This document shows positions 36,600 through 49,003 of a DNA stretch of 64,000 nt, piece by piece. The stretch lies in the NCBI GenBank assembly GCA_004794785.1, contig SJOL01005699.1:216299-280298 (forward strand). The letters run 5' to 3'. A model generated the notes under the pieces. That model was not told the DNA's origin. It worked only from the letters and a program-made list of their open reading frames with translations, and ran no database searches. Position 1 is the stretch's first letter; every line of letters begins with the position of its first letter. The stretch is from Opisthorchis felineus (taxonomy: Eukaryota; Platyhelminthes; Trematoda; Opisthorchiida; Opisthorchiidae). A program made the position numbers and the translations under genes.

Positions 36600-37600
36600 A
36601 GGAGAAGCTTAAGCCAGAGTCGCTTGACCAGCGAGTCAGTGAATCTAAGTCTTGCTTAATCTGGTGAAAGGTAAGGGCATGTGCAGTGGGGGAAATGTGT
36701 ACGCGATTTTTAAACTGTCTGCGAGGAGGATATGGCGCTGAAGACGTCGTTGATCTACAGTAAGTAGAGGATGGGGCCTAGCACACTTCCTTGAATGACT
36801 CCATTGGTGATCGATAGTGGAGACGATTGTATGTGTTATTTACGTCCTGTCCGATAAGTAGGAGGCGAACCACTTAAATAAGGTTCCAGTGATGCCGACG
36901 GTACTAAGTTTATGTAGCAGGGCTGCATGGGGGATCTGGTCAAAGGCTTTTTGAATGTCCAGGTAGACTGTTATAGTGGAGTTACCAGCGTCGTAGGCTG
37001 CTGCGATGGTCTCAATGAAGTGAAGCTGGCAGCCACTGACGGATCTTTGAGACAGGAATCCATACTGTCGGTCATCTATGGCATTAGTAACCAGGAGGAA
37101 CTTGGTTAATGGACCTTTGGCCAGACGTTCAAGGGTTCTCATTAGGAGGGAGGCATGGTGGATTCCCCTGTAGCTGGAAGGAGTTTGTCTAGATCCGGAG
37201 TTGAAACGCGGGTGGATTATAGAGTTTTTCTACTGGGAGGGGACGATTCCATGGTTTAAAGAGTGGGTAAAAAGATGTAATACAAGGATTCCGATATCTT
37301 GGTTGCCTTGTCTCAGAACACGGGGTGGAAGTCCGTCGGCCGTTTGGCACAACAGAGTATTCAATCTTTAGAAGAAGGGAAGAAGCATCAGCTCGGGAGA
37401 TGGTTACGTTACTGAGCGTCGGGTGGTTACCCTGACCGTTGAGAGTTTGGAGATATGCAGCAGTGTGTATGGGTTTGGAGTTGGGAGGAATGGGTAATTA
37501 GCAGCTGGCGAAGTAAGCTTTCAGATGGTCTGCTATAGTTACAGGATCAGTGGTAGGGCTATCATCTGTAAAACGTAAACAAGCAATTGAGTGGTTGTTT
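36600..37600 (-). pseudogene. Element C reverse transcriptase
   Basis: The clearest part is the 100-residue frame at 36840-37142: AKGPLTKFLLVTNAIDDRQY, then GFLSQRSVSGCQLHF, motif A VYLDIQKAFDQIPHAALLHK (catalytic Asp present), LFKWFASYLSDRT. Past a stop it continues GVIQGSVLGPIL-like sequence at about 36780-36830. A clean motif C (F/YADD) cannot be read because of frame damage near 36720-36770. Confidence 0.85.
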
Positions 37601-37680
37601 GGGGGTGCGACGCCTACGGAACATTAGGCTGAGTAATTTGGTATAGGAAGGAGCTCTGGGACGGTGTTCTCCTCTCGGCG

Positions 37681-38175
37681 TTAGAAAGATATCCGCAAGG
37701 ATTCTCGGTCAGTGGAGAGTTTATTGATGATAATTAGTGATGAGAAATCCTGAGATTTCCGATATTCTCTGCTAGCCCGATGTATTTTGATATCCAAGGT
37801 TTTTACTAACTTATCGTGGCCGGAGATACTGGAGTGAAAACGTTTTACAGGAGAAACAAGGTGAAGAGCAGTCAATAGGTCTGGGTAAAAGATGCCACAG
37901 ACGCGGTGCGTATTTGTCGAGAGGAACAAGTTGTCCCAACGCTGAGAAGCCAGCGTGGACGAAAAAGCTTGTAAAATATCCAGAGATAGGAGTTGAAACA
38001 GGGATGGACTCTGAGGAATAGTTTGGCCACAACTGACTGAGTTGCAAGAAACGACGCAGTGATCACGTCCTAGGAAGCGCGGGCCAATTGCAGCTGTGAT
38101 GTAGTTTGTGAGCGTAGAAAAAGAATGAGTCTGGTGATCCAGCGAGTGACTGAGTTGTGTAGTCAAGTGCACCAC
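37681..38175 (-). pseudogene. Element C second, diverged copy of the endonuclease end plus linker
   Basis: A 164-residue frame whose first half, YITAAIGPRFLGRDHCVVSC, repeats the preceding segment TAAVGPCFSGSDHCVVSC about 409 bases upstream. After this comes the region expected before RT (VKRFHSSISGHDKLVKTLDI, ASREYRKSQDFSSLII). An internal duplication, or a junction between two related elements, is the simplest reading. Confidence 0.7.
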
Positions 38176-38296
38176 GATTGTGTAGTCAAGTGCGTCACAA
38201 TTGTGACGTAGTTTGTGGGTGTAGGAAAAAAGACGAGCCTCGTGATCTGGTGAGCGGCGGTGAGCTGTACAGTCTAGTGTGTGGGTGAAAGGGTAG

Positions 38297-39084
38297 CTAG
38301 AATTTCAAAAATGCGTTGTGTTTGCTGGAGGAAAGAAGTCGTTCCAGTCCCGGGAGGCCGGTGGGGATGAAAGAGCCAGCAAAATATCCGGAGTCAGGTA
38401 GGTGAAAGAGGGAAGGTTTCGGAGGAACTGTTTTGCCATACCTGACTGCGTTGCACGAAACGACGCAGTGATCGCTACCTGAGAAGCATGGACCAACTGC
38501 GGCCGTAGCCAGGCGACCCTCACCTGAGAATACTAGGTCCAAGGTATGTCGGCCACGAGTGGGGCTGCGCACAATCTGGGACCAACCCTCTGCACTAAGT
38601 TGGCCAAGCAGCGAGGCGTAACGAGTAGGGCCCAAAATGGGAGACCACGAAATATTCGGTAGGTTGAAGTCAACCAGCAAGAGTTTGGACGAATGAGGAA
38701 GGACATATGCAGTGGAGATAATAAGAGAAAAGTCAGTTATAGAAGCGGAGGAGGGGGCCGGTGGTAGATAGATACAACCTACTAGTACAGGTCTTTTGGT
38801 CTATTCTATGAAGATCCAGATGGCCTCTGGAATCCCTTCTAGGCTGGAATCATCCATGGAGGTTACACGAAGTTCCGATTTGGAATAGATGGCACAGCCT
38901 CCACCCTTGAGTTTCTCCTGTCAGAGCGGTGAACATTGTAACCAGGAATTGAAACAGCCGTGTCTGGAGTTTCAACTGAGAGCCATGTTTCAGTCACACA
39001 AATCAGACTTGGTTGTGCGACGGCAATAATGGTACGAAGATTATGGACTTTTGGCAGCAGTGAGCGCGCGTTAAGCATCATCAT
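38297..39084 (-). pseudogene. Element C endonuclease
   Basis: The frame opens MMMLNARSLLPKVHNLRTII and reads SLICVTETWLS (catalytic Glu), IPGYNVHRSDR. After a broken middle (about 38700-38860) it continues MLVDFNLPNISW (D/N of the GDFN-type motif), SPTRGRHTLDLVF and FSGSDHCVVSCNA (final SDH). These are the motifs of an APE-type LINE endonuclease. The loss of frame between 38860 and 38690 inactivates it. Confidence 0.85.
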
Positions 39085-40047
39085 TTATAGGTCCATTGGC
39101 GAACATACCATACTGACTAGGAATTTACTAACCTCGTTTACGATGGAGTTCGGCACTAGGGGGAAATGGATGGGGGAGATAAGGGTACATGAGATAGAGT
39201 TGACTAGGCGTGTGTTTGGAATAAGTCGAAATGTTTTCACCACTGGGGGCAGAGGGGTGATTAGTGGGTTAAGTAGGTTTGAATCCACTGCAGAATGTAG
39301 AGTATTAGGTTCATTTTGGGAAAGGGAATATTTCTGGAAGGCTGGTGTGCAGTTGGAAGTGTTTGGGAGTTGTGAAAGGTCCTGGGACATGAAACCATTC
39401 GCATCGGCAGTTGTGGAGAGTGATGTGGCGCAGAGAGGTGGTGGGTGTGGTGGGATGGGTGGCATCCAAAAATTGTCTACATTTGGGACGGAAGTGGAGG
39501 AGCAGTGTGGTGAAAGCACATAAGGGTCTGAGCTGGCCATCGGTGCTTGCGGATTTGATGTTTTATCAAGCTCGCGGTACATGTGGTTTGATGTACTTGT
39601 AATGCAGTTATGGGGGGGCCGGGGCAAAGTCCGGTTATCTTGGGAAGAACAAAGGTTAGATTCTCGAGGGGGTAGTTGAGGGTGCCTTACGTATCGCGGC
39701 CTTGACAATAAATATTTGAGTCCGAAGGCGTATTTTGGCGGAGGTGGAACGCGAAGAGACAGCAGGTCGGGGGGTCTGCGACGAGAACGAGTGCTGTGAA
39801 CGTCTGGTGTGGTCATTGTTCTAGCTGGGAGACGTGCGGCGTCAGTCGTTTCAGCACCAGGAGAGAGTTCTACTGGGCTGATTGGGGCATTTGCAGTTTT
39901 TACGGACGGTGAAGAAGAAGGTCCATTTCCAGGATCGATGGAGGGCCCAGGGTTTTGTAAGGCCATGAAGCTAGAGGCTGCTGAATAGTTTGGTGTGGGT
40001 TCAGTGCTCGGAGTAATCACAGAGCACTGAGAGTGTAAGGGTGCCAT
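39085..40047 (-). CDS. Element C ORF1, long Pro/Ser-rich open frame
   Basis: The longest intact frame in the window, 320 residues. It is low in charge and rich in Pro, Ser and Thr (for example PPIPPHPPPLCATSLSTTAD), with a basic patch TRSRRRPPD. No zinc knuckle or catalytic motif was seen. It ends ...CSPMDL, stop, and the very next codons, still in the same frame, are three Met codons and NARSLLPKVHNLR, the start of the endonuclease. It is therefore either a real ORF1/ORF2 junction handled by readthrough or reinitiation, or a single nonsense change in a fused polyprotein. Most likely not a host gene. Confidence 0.6.
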   Translation of the reverse strand: MAPLHSQCSVITPSTEPTPNYSAASSFMALQNPGPSIDPGNGPSSSPSVKTANAPISPVELSPGAETTDAARLPARTMTTPDVHSTRSRRRPPDLLSLRVPPPPKYAFGLKYLLSRPRYVRHPQLPPRESNLCSSQDNRTLPRPPHNCITSTSNHMYRELDKTSNPQAPMASSDPYVLSPHCSSTSVPNVDNFWMPPIPPHPPPLCATSLSTTADANGFMSQDLSQLPNTSNCTPAFQKYSLSQNEPNTLHSAVDSNLLNPLITPLPPVVKTFRLIPNTRLVNSISCTLISPIHFPLVPNSIVNEVSKFLVSMVCSPMDL

Positions 40048-40121
40048 GGGAGCTTCAACGCAAGTACTGGCGGTTGATGGGCAACAGGTTCAGGTTACTT
40101 TTTGGTAAGCTGTCTTTGCAT

Positions 40122-40622
40122 TCAAGTACGGGCAGCTTTAATTTTTATGGTTTGGAATTTCTTGGTAGAGGAGAGAAGAGCCTGGGGCGTTAGCAGACGC
40201 GAGGCACCCTTTACATCCCGGAAGTGCATTATTATTGGGCGGCACATGGTAGATTTCAGCATTCGGAGCCGCCGAGCCGTGCACACGGTGCCCAGCATGC
40301 CACATGCAGTTAGAATGGCAGTTTTGGTATGCTCAAGCGGAATCCGATCAGGTGCGTTGGATATTAAGACCTGATTCCGGCATTCGATGCGTAGACAAAT
40401 CTCAGACGCAACTGTGTCAACAAAAATTGACGCTTTTTCTACATTGGTTGGACCGCATGTTGCTTCAGGATTTAGGAGACATGCAATCGACTGTATGGTT
40501 CGGAGGAGGAACATTTCATTTCCCATCTCGTGCAGATGTGTTTTGAGATTTTCCAGGTCTTTCAGGACCTGAGACCCTACTTGTAGCTGTAAGAGAAGAG
40601 TGTTGACATTTTGAGGAGGCAA
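40122..40622 (-). pseudogene. Element C ORF1, coiled-coil and RRM-like segment
   Basis: A 166-residue frame that looks like the RNA-binding core of a LINE ORF1 protein. It has a helical stretch (LLLQLQVGSQVLKDLENLKT) followed by ECRNQVLISNAPDRIPLEHT, then CRPIIMHFRDVKGASRLL and KKFQTIKIKAART. This follows the pattern 'NVIIFNVPE...RP..V.F......LL.....L....I.I..D' seen in ORF1 proteins of CR1/L2-type LINEs. Function in the family is RNA binding and particle formation. It ends at a stop just before the long Pro-rich frame. Confidence 0.6.
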
Positions 40623-40932
40623 AGATGTCAGTTAGTACTACTGAACAATCTGAGGTTGCTTGGAGTACCGTCTTTGCCGGCCTCGAAAGGTGTGGGGGTT
40701 GGAAGCTGGGTCTTCTGGCTGTGAGCCGCTTCTTTGAACATACAGGGGAGATAGATGATGAGGATTTGGGGTGTAGCAACCGCCTTGAGGAGGAAAACGG
40801 GAGCGGTGTCATAATGAGATACTTCGGAGCAGGTTGAGGAATGATCAATTTGGGGGAATACGGTTGAGAGTGCTCTAGGGTAGTAGGGAAACTCCAGATC
40901 GTATTGCGAGGGTCACAGTCAATCTTAGCCAC
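40516..40932 (-). pseudogene. Element C ORF1, N-terminal segment
   Basis: A 138-residue Ser/Pro-rich frame (LPFSSSRRLLHPKSSSSISP, ARRPSFQPPHLSRPAKTVLQ) that overlaps the next ORF1 segment in a different frame. There is no domain call. Position and composition suit the disordered N-terminus of a LINE ORF1 protein. Confidence 0.5.
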
Positions 40933-41050
40933 CTATGTGAACCGGTAGTTTAGATAGGACTATGGAAGCGTTGGGCGGTGGCAGCACGTCGACAGGGACG
41001 ATTAGGTAGATAAGGACTATACGTGCTTGACGAACTGGGGACTAGCACTG

Positions 41051-44000
41051 ACAAGATCAGGCCTACCGAAGAAGGGAGACCTGTTGGCCTTTGTGATCGC
41101 AGCTAATTGGGGGACCACCGAAAAAATAGTTATCTAGTATAAAAAAGTGGTTAAAGACCTATGGATGGGCTAGAATCTGTAAAAAGTTTCTACAACACCT
41201 GACCTTGAAATTTTAGTTTCGCGCGGGAGGACATGAAGTTGAAGGTTTAGTATTTATCATTTTACATAAACACATTTCACTACGATTTGTAACCCTGAAC
41301 TTTTCGTATTTTTGAGAAACATTTTCCATTTTGCGGATACTTACCGGCGCCGCGTTCTGGTCAACTTGCCTCGAATTATTGTGAATGATGAGATCTTCTG
41401 TGGAATTAGCAGTTCCTGAAACATATGTATAGATGCCGGTGGAATCCCACGATTTGAGATTTTTAAAATTTTATGAGTTTAATGTTGTGTTGCTGTACCG
41501 CATTTTTTGATGTGCATGCATTCAAACGATTTGCTTTTTGGGGTTTTGTGCTCGTCCCAACCTGGCCCTAATTATCACCGGAAACAATCACTGGCTGGGA
41601 TATGGAAGCCATAAAAAACATGAACTCTGAGCCTACGGTGGACCCTCAGTCCCCTTAAACAAATTTTGGCAAAACTGCGTCGTTCTGGAGAGATTTTAAG
41701 TTCTTGAATAAATACAATCAGATGCTTGAACGTTACGTAAAGATTTTCTTCGCTCAAATTATCTTTTCAGAGAAATTCGGGGTGTGCCTTCAAGGGCTGC
41801 TGGCTCAGCGCGATATGTCTGTAAGCGTGTTAAAAAATTTTGTTGATAAGCTAGATCCACCACAGTTCTCTTATTTACTGATTTCGAGGATGGTTAAAAT
41901 TAGTACATGAAAGCAAGCTACGTCACGGCAGCCGACCCGCCGGACAAAGCCAAGGTTAAGTCAGGGGGAACAACGATGTGTATTTAGGCAAGCACGGTAC
42001 TTCGCCCTGGAAATTGTCAGCAAACATATCATGAATAACTCAATTTATCAACCATAAAGAGGAATAAAACGTCGTACATCCGGATCTCCAAAGCGCGCAA
42101 GGATTTGCGCGAAAAACTCATTAAAGCAGTGGTTTAAACAGACAACTTAATTCGATTATAGGGGGCACCCAGCCAGTGAATCGAAGCACCAAATTAACCG
42201 GGTTATGCAAGGAAATAGGTCGTTACAATGGAGAAATCAGGGCAATGCACCTTACAAATTTCGAGATCAGAGCTCAAAGCAATGCAAACTAAAAAGGGGC
42301 GAACAAAGCAAAGGAAGAAACTACGAAAAACAAAAGGAATTGGGATAACTTATCGAGTCGAAAGAGCGTAGAGCACAAAGCATCAAAGACCACAAACGGA
42401 CGAGTAAAGTTTCAAGAACGCTCTCCCCCAAGTAGCCAGACACATTAATAGTTAGCAGATTACTTTTCAACGCTATGTAAACTCACCCGGGCGGACAGCA
42501 TGTACCCAACCCACTGGGCACTGATGATGCCTCCTCGCATGTTGACGAAAAGTATGCGGGCAAGTTACTCGGCTCGGCGAACGGATGAACAGTCACATAA
42601 GGCGAGGCTGAGGAGTTCGTCACAGCTGGTAAATTTGGTGGATTGCTTTTTGACAGCGAGCACACCCTGTAGCGGTTGCACAGCTTGGCTGTCTCTCGGC
42701 CGGTGTAAGGTCTCCTTAGTGGTGGCTTCTTACCACCCAGAGCACGTCCATCCCAACAGCAATTTTCGGTCTGGCAGTTTTCACGTCCAACAAAGCTCAA
42801 CATGCGGCTGTTGAAAGGAGTGGTTTGCTGTACGGATGTAAGGGACTACATCATCGACGGTGCCATAATACGTTGCTGATGAATATGGGGAAGTTGTGTC
42901 CCCATACGATATCCGCAAGTACCGCCTCAGGTACCACCTCCGGTGTCAGGCAGGTGGATGCTAGCCTTTTTCTTGAATGAGTAGATGACACGCCTTGGTT
43001 CTTGCAAACTCAAGTATGTGACCGTGTATTTGTTGTGGAATCTGAGGGTGGTAGTTTTAATGACGTGTGATTTTCCCGCGCAGCTCCGCTTTATTTTTCT
43101 TAGACGTCATAAACGGTTGGTACAAATCGTTTTGCCTGAATTTTTAGAGAAGCTGGCTTTAACTGTGTGGGAGTGGGCTGCACATTTTCCTTGTGACAGA
43201 TAGCGTGGAAATAGGGCGCCCGGTCGTGCACGCCTTCTTCAAATGCGAGCATTTCGCGCCTATTTGTAGGGTGTCCAGCTCGCTCAGGGTTATAATGGGT
43301 AAGCCGTACTCTTTAACGACATTCGTTATGGAAGAGTTGTCACCGCAAATGCGAAATCTCTCCAATATCCACGTGCCAACTGGCTGTACGTCACTAGCAG
43401 CTGGGCGACGCATGCACAACGCGGCTGGTTACACGCTGGAAACGTGACATATCACATCCTTGATAACACAAAGGGGCGTTTGAGACGGCGTGCGCACCAC
43501 ACCGGTAGTCTGGAACATATCATCCAGAACATGACATCATGCACTGCGAGTAACGCATGCGTGGGTGTGAAACACACCATTTATCACAGTGATCGCCGAG
43601 AATTTCTTGAATGAGACAGCTAACTACTTTTGTGGTTTATAACGTGATTTCATAGGCCATTAGCCAGGTCCTCAAGTTATAAGAACACGTATATTTCCCA
43701 ACTTTTACGGAACATTCCATCTCAGGCATGTTTGGAGCGCTACACTTTAAACGTTGCAGGGAACCGCAAAACGGAGGGAAAACCAAAATTAAGGAGACAT
43801 GCTTATCGCTCGTTTGGTGACTATGAATTCTGTAATTCGAGCAGCAAGGCTATTTCGGTTATGAGGCCGGTTGCTTTTGACTGAGATCAACGCAGGCAGA
43901 GTCAAGTCGATGTGAAATCACAAGTAATTTCGGTTCAGTGATTGATACACGTGTTCGCAAAGCCGTGTCCAGGTAGAATAAACAACGGCCATGTGAGGCC

Positions 44001-46963
44001 TTCGGAACGGATACTGCGGAAGATTGAGGTTTGCACCGACGTACGTTCCCCTACGTAAGTTAAATCTTCACATGTGCAATGCCTAAGCAAGTTTCCAACT
44101 TAACTTTGCTCAGCCGAATGCAACACACCAGAGCAAGCTATGTATTTGTCCCCGGTTCGCAGGCCACAGCTGTCACCTATAGAAAGATTGTACGGACAGC
44201 TTGAACGCTTTATCGGCAAAATGAAGTTTTTGGGGGCGCACGCAGTCACAAGTTGCTTAAAGCGCTAAATTATGCAAACACAACTGACGCTACGCCACCT
44301 CTTGAACAATGGGCAGTTCAACCAACCCCCGGTTTGGGAGGAAAACCCTCCTTAGCCCAGGCAGTGGTCTACACAAACGGAAAATGATGTGATAACCCAC
44401 CGGATGACCATGTGGTGCCCGCCGTACCTAGTGCAATCTCACGGCCATCGCAGTGACAAGAAGCTTTGTCCGCTGTTTGCGGAAAGTCTGTGGGTGCCCA
44501 ACAAGCGAGCGCACACGTAGCACTGAAACCATTCTCCTTATTCGCGGATACCTCCCGCAAATCTAACTTTCCATCTATCGAGGGATCTGCCAAGGGAGCA
44601 CGCTAGAATGTGGGCCTCTACAGGTCTAGCGGAGCGTGTCCCGTAAAACCCTTGCTTGCTGCAACGACCCCGCAGACCATTCTAGTCGAAAGTATAGCCT
44701 ACAAGGTTCAGCCACAGCAGGAAGTCTAACGAATAGCAACCAGACCAGTGAACAAACGCTAAATCTTTTCATCACAATTTGTTACTTGTTTACTTGATGG
44801 ATATTAATACCAATGAAACTTGCTACAGATATCGGGTACGATACCGGATGCGTAACTGCGAGTATTTCACGGCCTAATCTGGAGGAGCAGATTGCATGCC
44901 AGGTGCCCGCCCAACCAATACACTGTCCCTGCGGTAGCATCCATGGGTGCGCGTCTGGGGATGCATGAGTTGATCGAACCGTACCGTAAGGCTCCTAGTG
45001 CAGCTAGACCTTGTACACATCCAGCAAGCATCTACTTTGCTAGCATCCGGAATCCTATGCTTCGTCACATTAGTGCTGAGACCCACCGTTCATTGTCGAC
45101 AATGGGACTAACTAAGCGCTTAATAAGTTAAAATATTAAGATATTTTCACGCTTTACTTGAGTACATGTATGAGATTCAATTGGTTATGTATTTTGTACG
45201 CCAGAATCACCGTCCTGGACAAGTCGTTTACGGAAAACGAGAACCGGAGTAATTACCCATTACGTTTGTACCGGTGCATCAAATAAATAAACACATCATT
45301 CGCCAACAGTGGTTCCATAAATTTCAGGCTTGAGCACATTCGAGCGACAGTACGTACGGTTGGGATAATGCTGGTACATCTCTGGTTATTGGGCTAAGCT
45401 ATCATGCGCAGTTAAGGCCTCATAATTAACGACGTGCATAGGTACGGGCCCAGAAGCTACGGAAGGCGGCAGAGGTAAGTGGGAATAGATACAGTTATGA
45501 TTATGAGGGGCAGCTGTTGACTACATTTTATGGCAACTTCGTTGTTTCTTCTGACGAAACCGAGCTTACAAACGTTATGCATTGAGAAATCTCTCCCATC
45601 AGAGTGATTGCAATTTGCACATATATTGTCGGGGGATGCTGTAGCATCTCTTGAAGAGTTGCACGTACCTGAGAGCGAGGGATCATCCACTGAGACGCAC
45701 AGTCACTTAAGTGTGGCGCAGTGCAGCGAGTTACCCTCGATTGTTATACTCGATACAGCGCGAGGTTCCCATGCTTGACGGTGTGCCGTCCACTAGCAGG
45801 GAATAAATATTATAATTAACAACATCACTGCACCGAACTTCTTTGAAACAATCAGTATAACTTGTTACATCACACAAGAAGAATGGGTCCAAGTATCCAT
45901 GTGAGTGGGCCGTTAGAATGTGAAAAAATCATATTTATGTCTTAATAATAAATCGGCAGTAGCATGCAGACCGGTGCTTGGTGACCTTGAAAGTCAGTTC
46001 ATTCAAACGAACACCTATGAGCAAAGTACCGCAGAAACGTGCAGCCGGACCACAATAACTTGCTATAAAATTCCGAACTTTTAAAACCCCGTAGTTTCGA
46101 CGAAGTCAATTTCGGTTGGCTTTTGGTGATCTGCACTAGGTGGTCAGAGGACTCATCGTCTGGCCAATCACGTGCAAGTGCTGCTCATTGGCCGTTGCAG
46201 TGTCCAACGGCATGTGGTTTCGGCGTAGGGTTCCACCTTACATCTCCTTGTGGTTTGTTTACTTCGTAGTTGGGGGTTCGCTTTCAATGGGCCCACCGGC
46301 GTGTGGATCCTGTCTGTTTAGCGTTGTGGCCACAGTGAGTGACTGTTCTGAACCTCCGAGGAAGCTGCTGATGTGGTTTCCGCAGTGGAGCCGACATCAA
46401 GGGCGTCGAGAACCACCACGGGACTTAACTCATTCAATTGGAGAGGTAGGATCACCGCAGTGTAATATGAAACGAAAGACGCAACATAGCTGTGGTTGCT
46501 GGAACCGGAAATGTATGGGCTATTATATTTTACAGGGCTTTTTGACTGCATGACAATGGAACATGCATCCTATGTTACATTCTGATACCCTTAAGCTCCG
46601 ACCATGGGCAACATATCCAACTGTAAAATGAGAAACTCCCATTGTGGTTAAAATTACCAACTTCTGGAAAGCTTCTGGCTTAGCCGATTCTTTAGTAATT
46701 CCATGTCCTTGGAATTCCAAGGAGGCAAGGCAGTACTGCTGGCAGGTGGCGTGGGCATCCATGCGAGCGCAATGCGCCATTCCTTGCGCATCGCACGCAC
46801 TTGCAGGGTTTGATGGAAAGTCTGGCTGGGCTTTTCATGTACATCTGCGAGCATTTGCACCGTAAGGAATGAGCTCACCAGTATTGAAAAATATGCTGGA
46901 TTTTCCGTTTTTTTTGCACTAATTAAGGGTCTATACAAGCCGGGGGTGACATTATTTGGGAGC
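41051..46963. other. No recognisable gene
   Basis: About 5.9 kb. Several ORFs of 70-140 residues exist (42483-42803 minus, 43159-43419 minus, 46140-46553 plus), but none shows a family resemblance or splice-bounded structure. The 46.14-46.45 kb part is GC-richer and lacks stops, which could mark an old repeat leader. Nothing here can be named. Confidence 0.4.
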
Positions 46964-46991
46964 TATATATATATATATATATATATATATA
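46964..46991. repeat. (TA)n microsatellite
   Basis: An uninterrupted run of about 14 TA dinucleotides, flanked by unique sequence. Confidence 0.95.
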
Positions 46992-47595
46992 ATGGCGATG
47001 GGGCTATGAAGTTACACCGTAATATATTGGTTGGCATCCTTTCATGAGCCTTTTCTTGTCTTGGCTAGCTTCGTGGACAATACTCACGGACCTGTAGGAG
47101 GATTAAGTGGCGCTGAAAACTGGAAAATTCATTAGTTGTACATCGTACATGGTCATACTTATATTACGGTTTCATCTTTTTGTGGCGATTTTCAAGAACG
47201 GAACGTCTGAAGTCAGCCGTTTATTGTACCTGGAGATATTCCACACATACGCCTTACCTGCCTGTTATAATATCGGCACCTGTTCCATGTCCTATCACAG
47301 TGCACTTGTTCACAAGAATAACCTGCAATTCTGAGTTCCATCGCCACCAATTAAGAAATGCTCTTGCTCATTTTATATCTATAGCTCAGATAATATCATT
47401 CCGAGCCTGTACATCCTCTCACTTGCTTCCAGAAAACGAAAAAGCCCAGGTAGATTGCATTATTGGTAAGCTCTGTTTTTTCGGTGTATATGTTTGCACC
47501 AACATATGCACCGAAAACAATGAGCCTATCATTATTGCAGTTGACTCATGATCCGTGATTAGTGAACCTGGAACTCCCTGTGCCCTCGGAACTTT

Positions 47596-48326
47596 ATGAC
47601 TGCATATGTGTCAAGCTCCATGGACCTAGCCGGGATAACCTCCCACTTGTATTGCTCCAGAAATAGGCATGGGGTCCTCGGCCAGTGCTTGTGTAAGTTA
47701 TTTGCCTCTATCTGGGAAAAGCAGACTGTCCCAGATGATCGGGGAGAATCGGCGATAGTACCCATTTTCAAAAAGGGTCCCTAATGAGTGTGATAATCAC
47801 GAGGGGCGGGGGTAAACTTGACCCCAACCTTAACGATACTCTTGGTACCACTTGTTCTTCTTCGTCTTATAGTGCCCCGTGAAGCACTGACCTGAGAATA
47901 GCGAACAGGATTCCGGCCTGACCGGGACCGCGTAAAGCAAATGTTCACATCATCAGGTGCTGGAACAATGCCACATATCGACCCACATTTTCAATCTTCC
48001 CGGATTTCTAAGTTGTATTCGACTCATTTGAATCAGTCCTCCTTAACACGCTTGCTCAGCAAGAAATGCCTCGGAAGTTTGCAAATAGTAAGTTCTCTGT
48101 GTTGTCAGATTTCCGGGCGTGCGAGAGTATACAGAGCTCTCCAAAAGCTTCCGTACACAAAATGATGTTCGTCAAGGTGCTGACTCCATTCCTATTTAAT
48201 TTTGTGATTGAAGAGACAATGAGGTTAGCTCTAGAAGGCCTTCGAAACCATGGTTCAAATAGCATCTGACAAAAACCTTGTCGGTCTGCGATTTGCAGAC
48301 GACATAGTTCTCATCTTCGAAGAGCG
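47596..48326 (+). pseudogene. RTE-A reverse transcriptase, upstream half of the nested host copy
   Basis: Fingers and palm with several stops. Recognisable segments are LCKLFASIWEKQTVPDDRGE, AIVPIFKKG, AQQEMPRKFANSKF and LTPFLFNFVIEETMRL, and an intact FADD (RFADDIVLIFEE). The frame is cut at 48326 by the minus-strand insertion. Confidence 0.82.
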
Positions 48327-48870
48327 TCATCATCATCACCATCAGAGACAGCAGCATCAGTGTTGAGACTGATGCCTCACTACCATACAGTCGCAGTTTA
48401 TTTAATGGTATTTAAGGTCAAAGTGAAAAGAAAGTGAGGAGGGGACGGACCTGATGCTAGCCTATCATAAGCATTCGGAGGTGCATACACTTCCAGGTGC
48501 TCATTTAGATAATCTGGGAAGAAACTGCCAGAACGTATGTCACTGACATCGATTGCCTTCCGTTTCTCGCAATGTTTCCAGCCAAGAAGAATGGAGTCAC
48601 AGGGAGCTCATCCCGGAAGGCGGATCCCACCAACAATACCCAAACCCCTCGTCATATTTCTCACACCCTTATTCCAAGTCATACGTTGTTGACCTCGCAG
48701 TTCGTGCCATTCTCAAAGAAATATGGAGAATAACACTCCTCTCGGTAGACGATGCTTTCGCGTGCGTAGCACATGACCGACCCGCTGTTGTCGATGTTGT
48801 CGGATGTTTTCCTCGACCAAGGTACCTGCTGCAGTCGCGGTAAACATCCAGCGAAAAGGAGCAGAAGCGA
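48327..48870 (-). mobile_element. Nested RTE 3' fragment (about 544 bp)
   Basis: Inserted in opposite orientation into the RTE-A host between FADD and NELTKAIPS. The minus translation reads RQHRQQRVGHVLRTRKHRLP, RGVLFSIF, RMTWNKGV, then KAIDVSDIRSGSFFPDYLNE as the counterpart of the [12 protein letters not shown] end. A 3' UTR follows, then the hairpin (catcagt/actgatg stem at 48355-48374) and a GAT-type tail at 48327-48345. It is 5'-truncated. I could not identify a clean target-site duplication, so the right edge (about 48870) is set by where host coding resumes. Confidence 0.85.
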
Positions 48871-49003
48871 ATTGATAAATGGATGAACTGACCAAAGCCA
48901 TCCCGTCCTCTGGCTTGTGCTTTGCATTCAGTGGGTGTAATGTTATAGTCCTGAACATTACGTCACTAAGTACGCCACTTACAATCCAAGGACAGGCACT
49001 AGA

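Larger units (their letters stand above)
35935..41050 (-). mobile_element. CR1-like LINE with ORF1 and ORF2 (element C)
   Basis: A minus-strand Jockey-superfamily LINE distinct from the other CR1 family. From its 5' side: leader (about 41050-40940), ORF1 region (40932-39085), endonuclease (39084-38297, with a second copy of the distal part at about 37850-38110), RT (about 37600-36600), and C-terminus ending at 35935 with IWNSLPKQLRN. Stops and frame changes are spread over the RT, so it is dead, but ORF1 is largely open. The 3' boundary is unclear. The exact clade within CR1/L2/Rex1 cannot be settled by eye. Confidence 0.88.

Noticed and set aside
46140..46553. 137-residue plus ORF as a host gene
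   Set aside because: GC-richer and open, but without a domain or splice support; the minus strand is open too, which suggests composition rather than coding.
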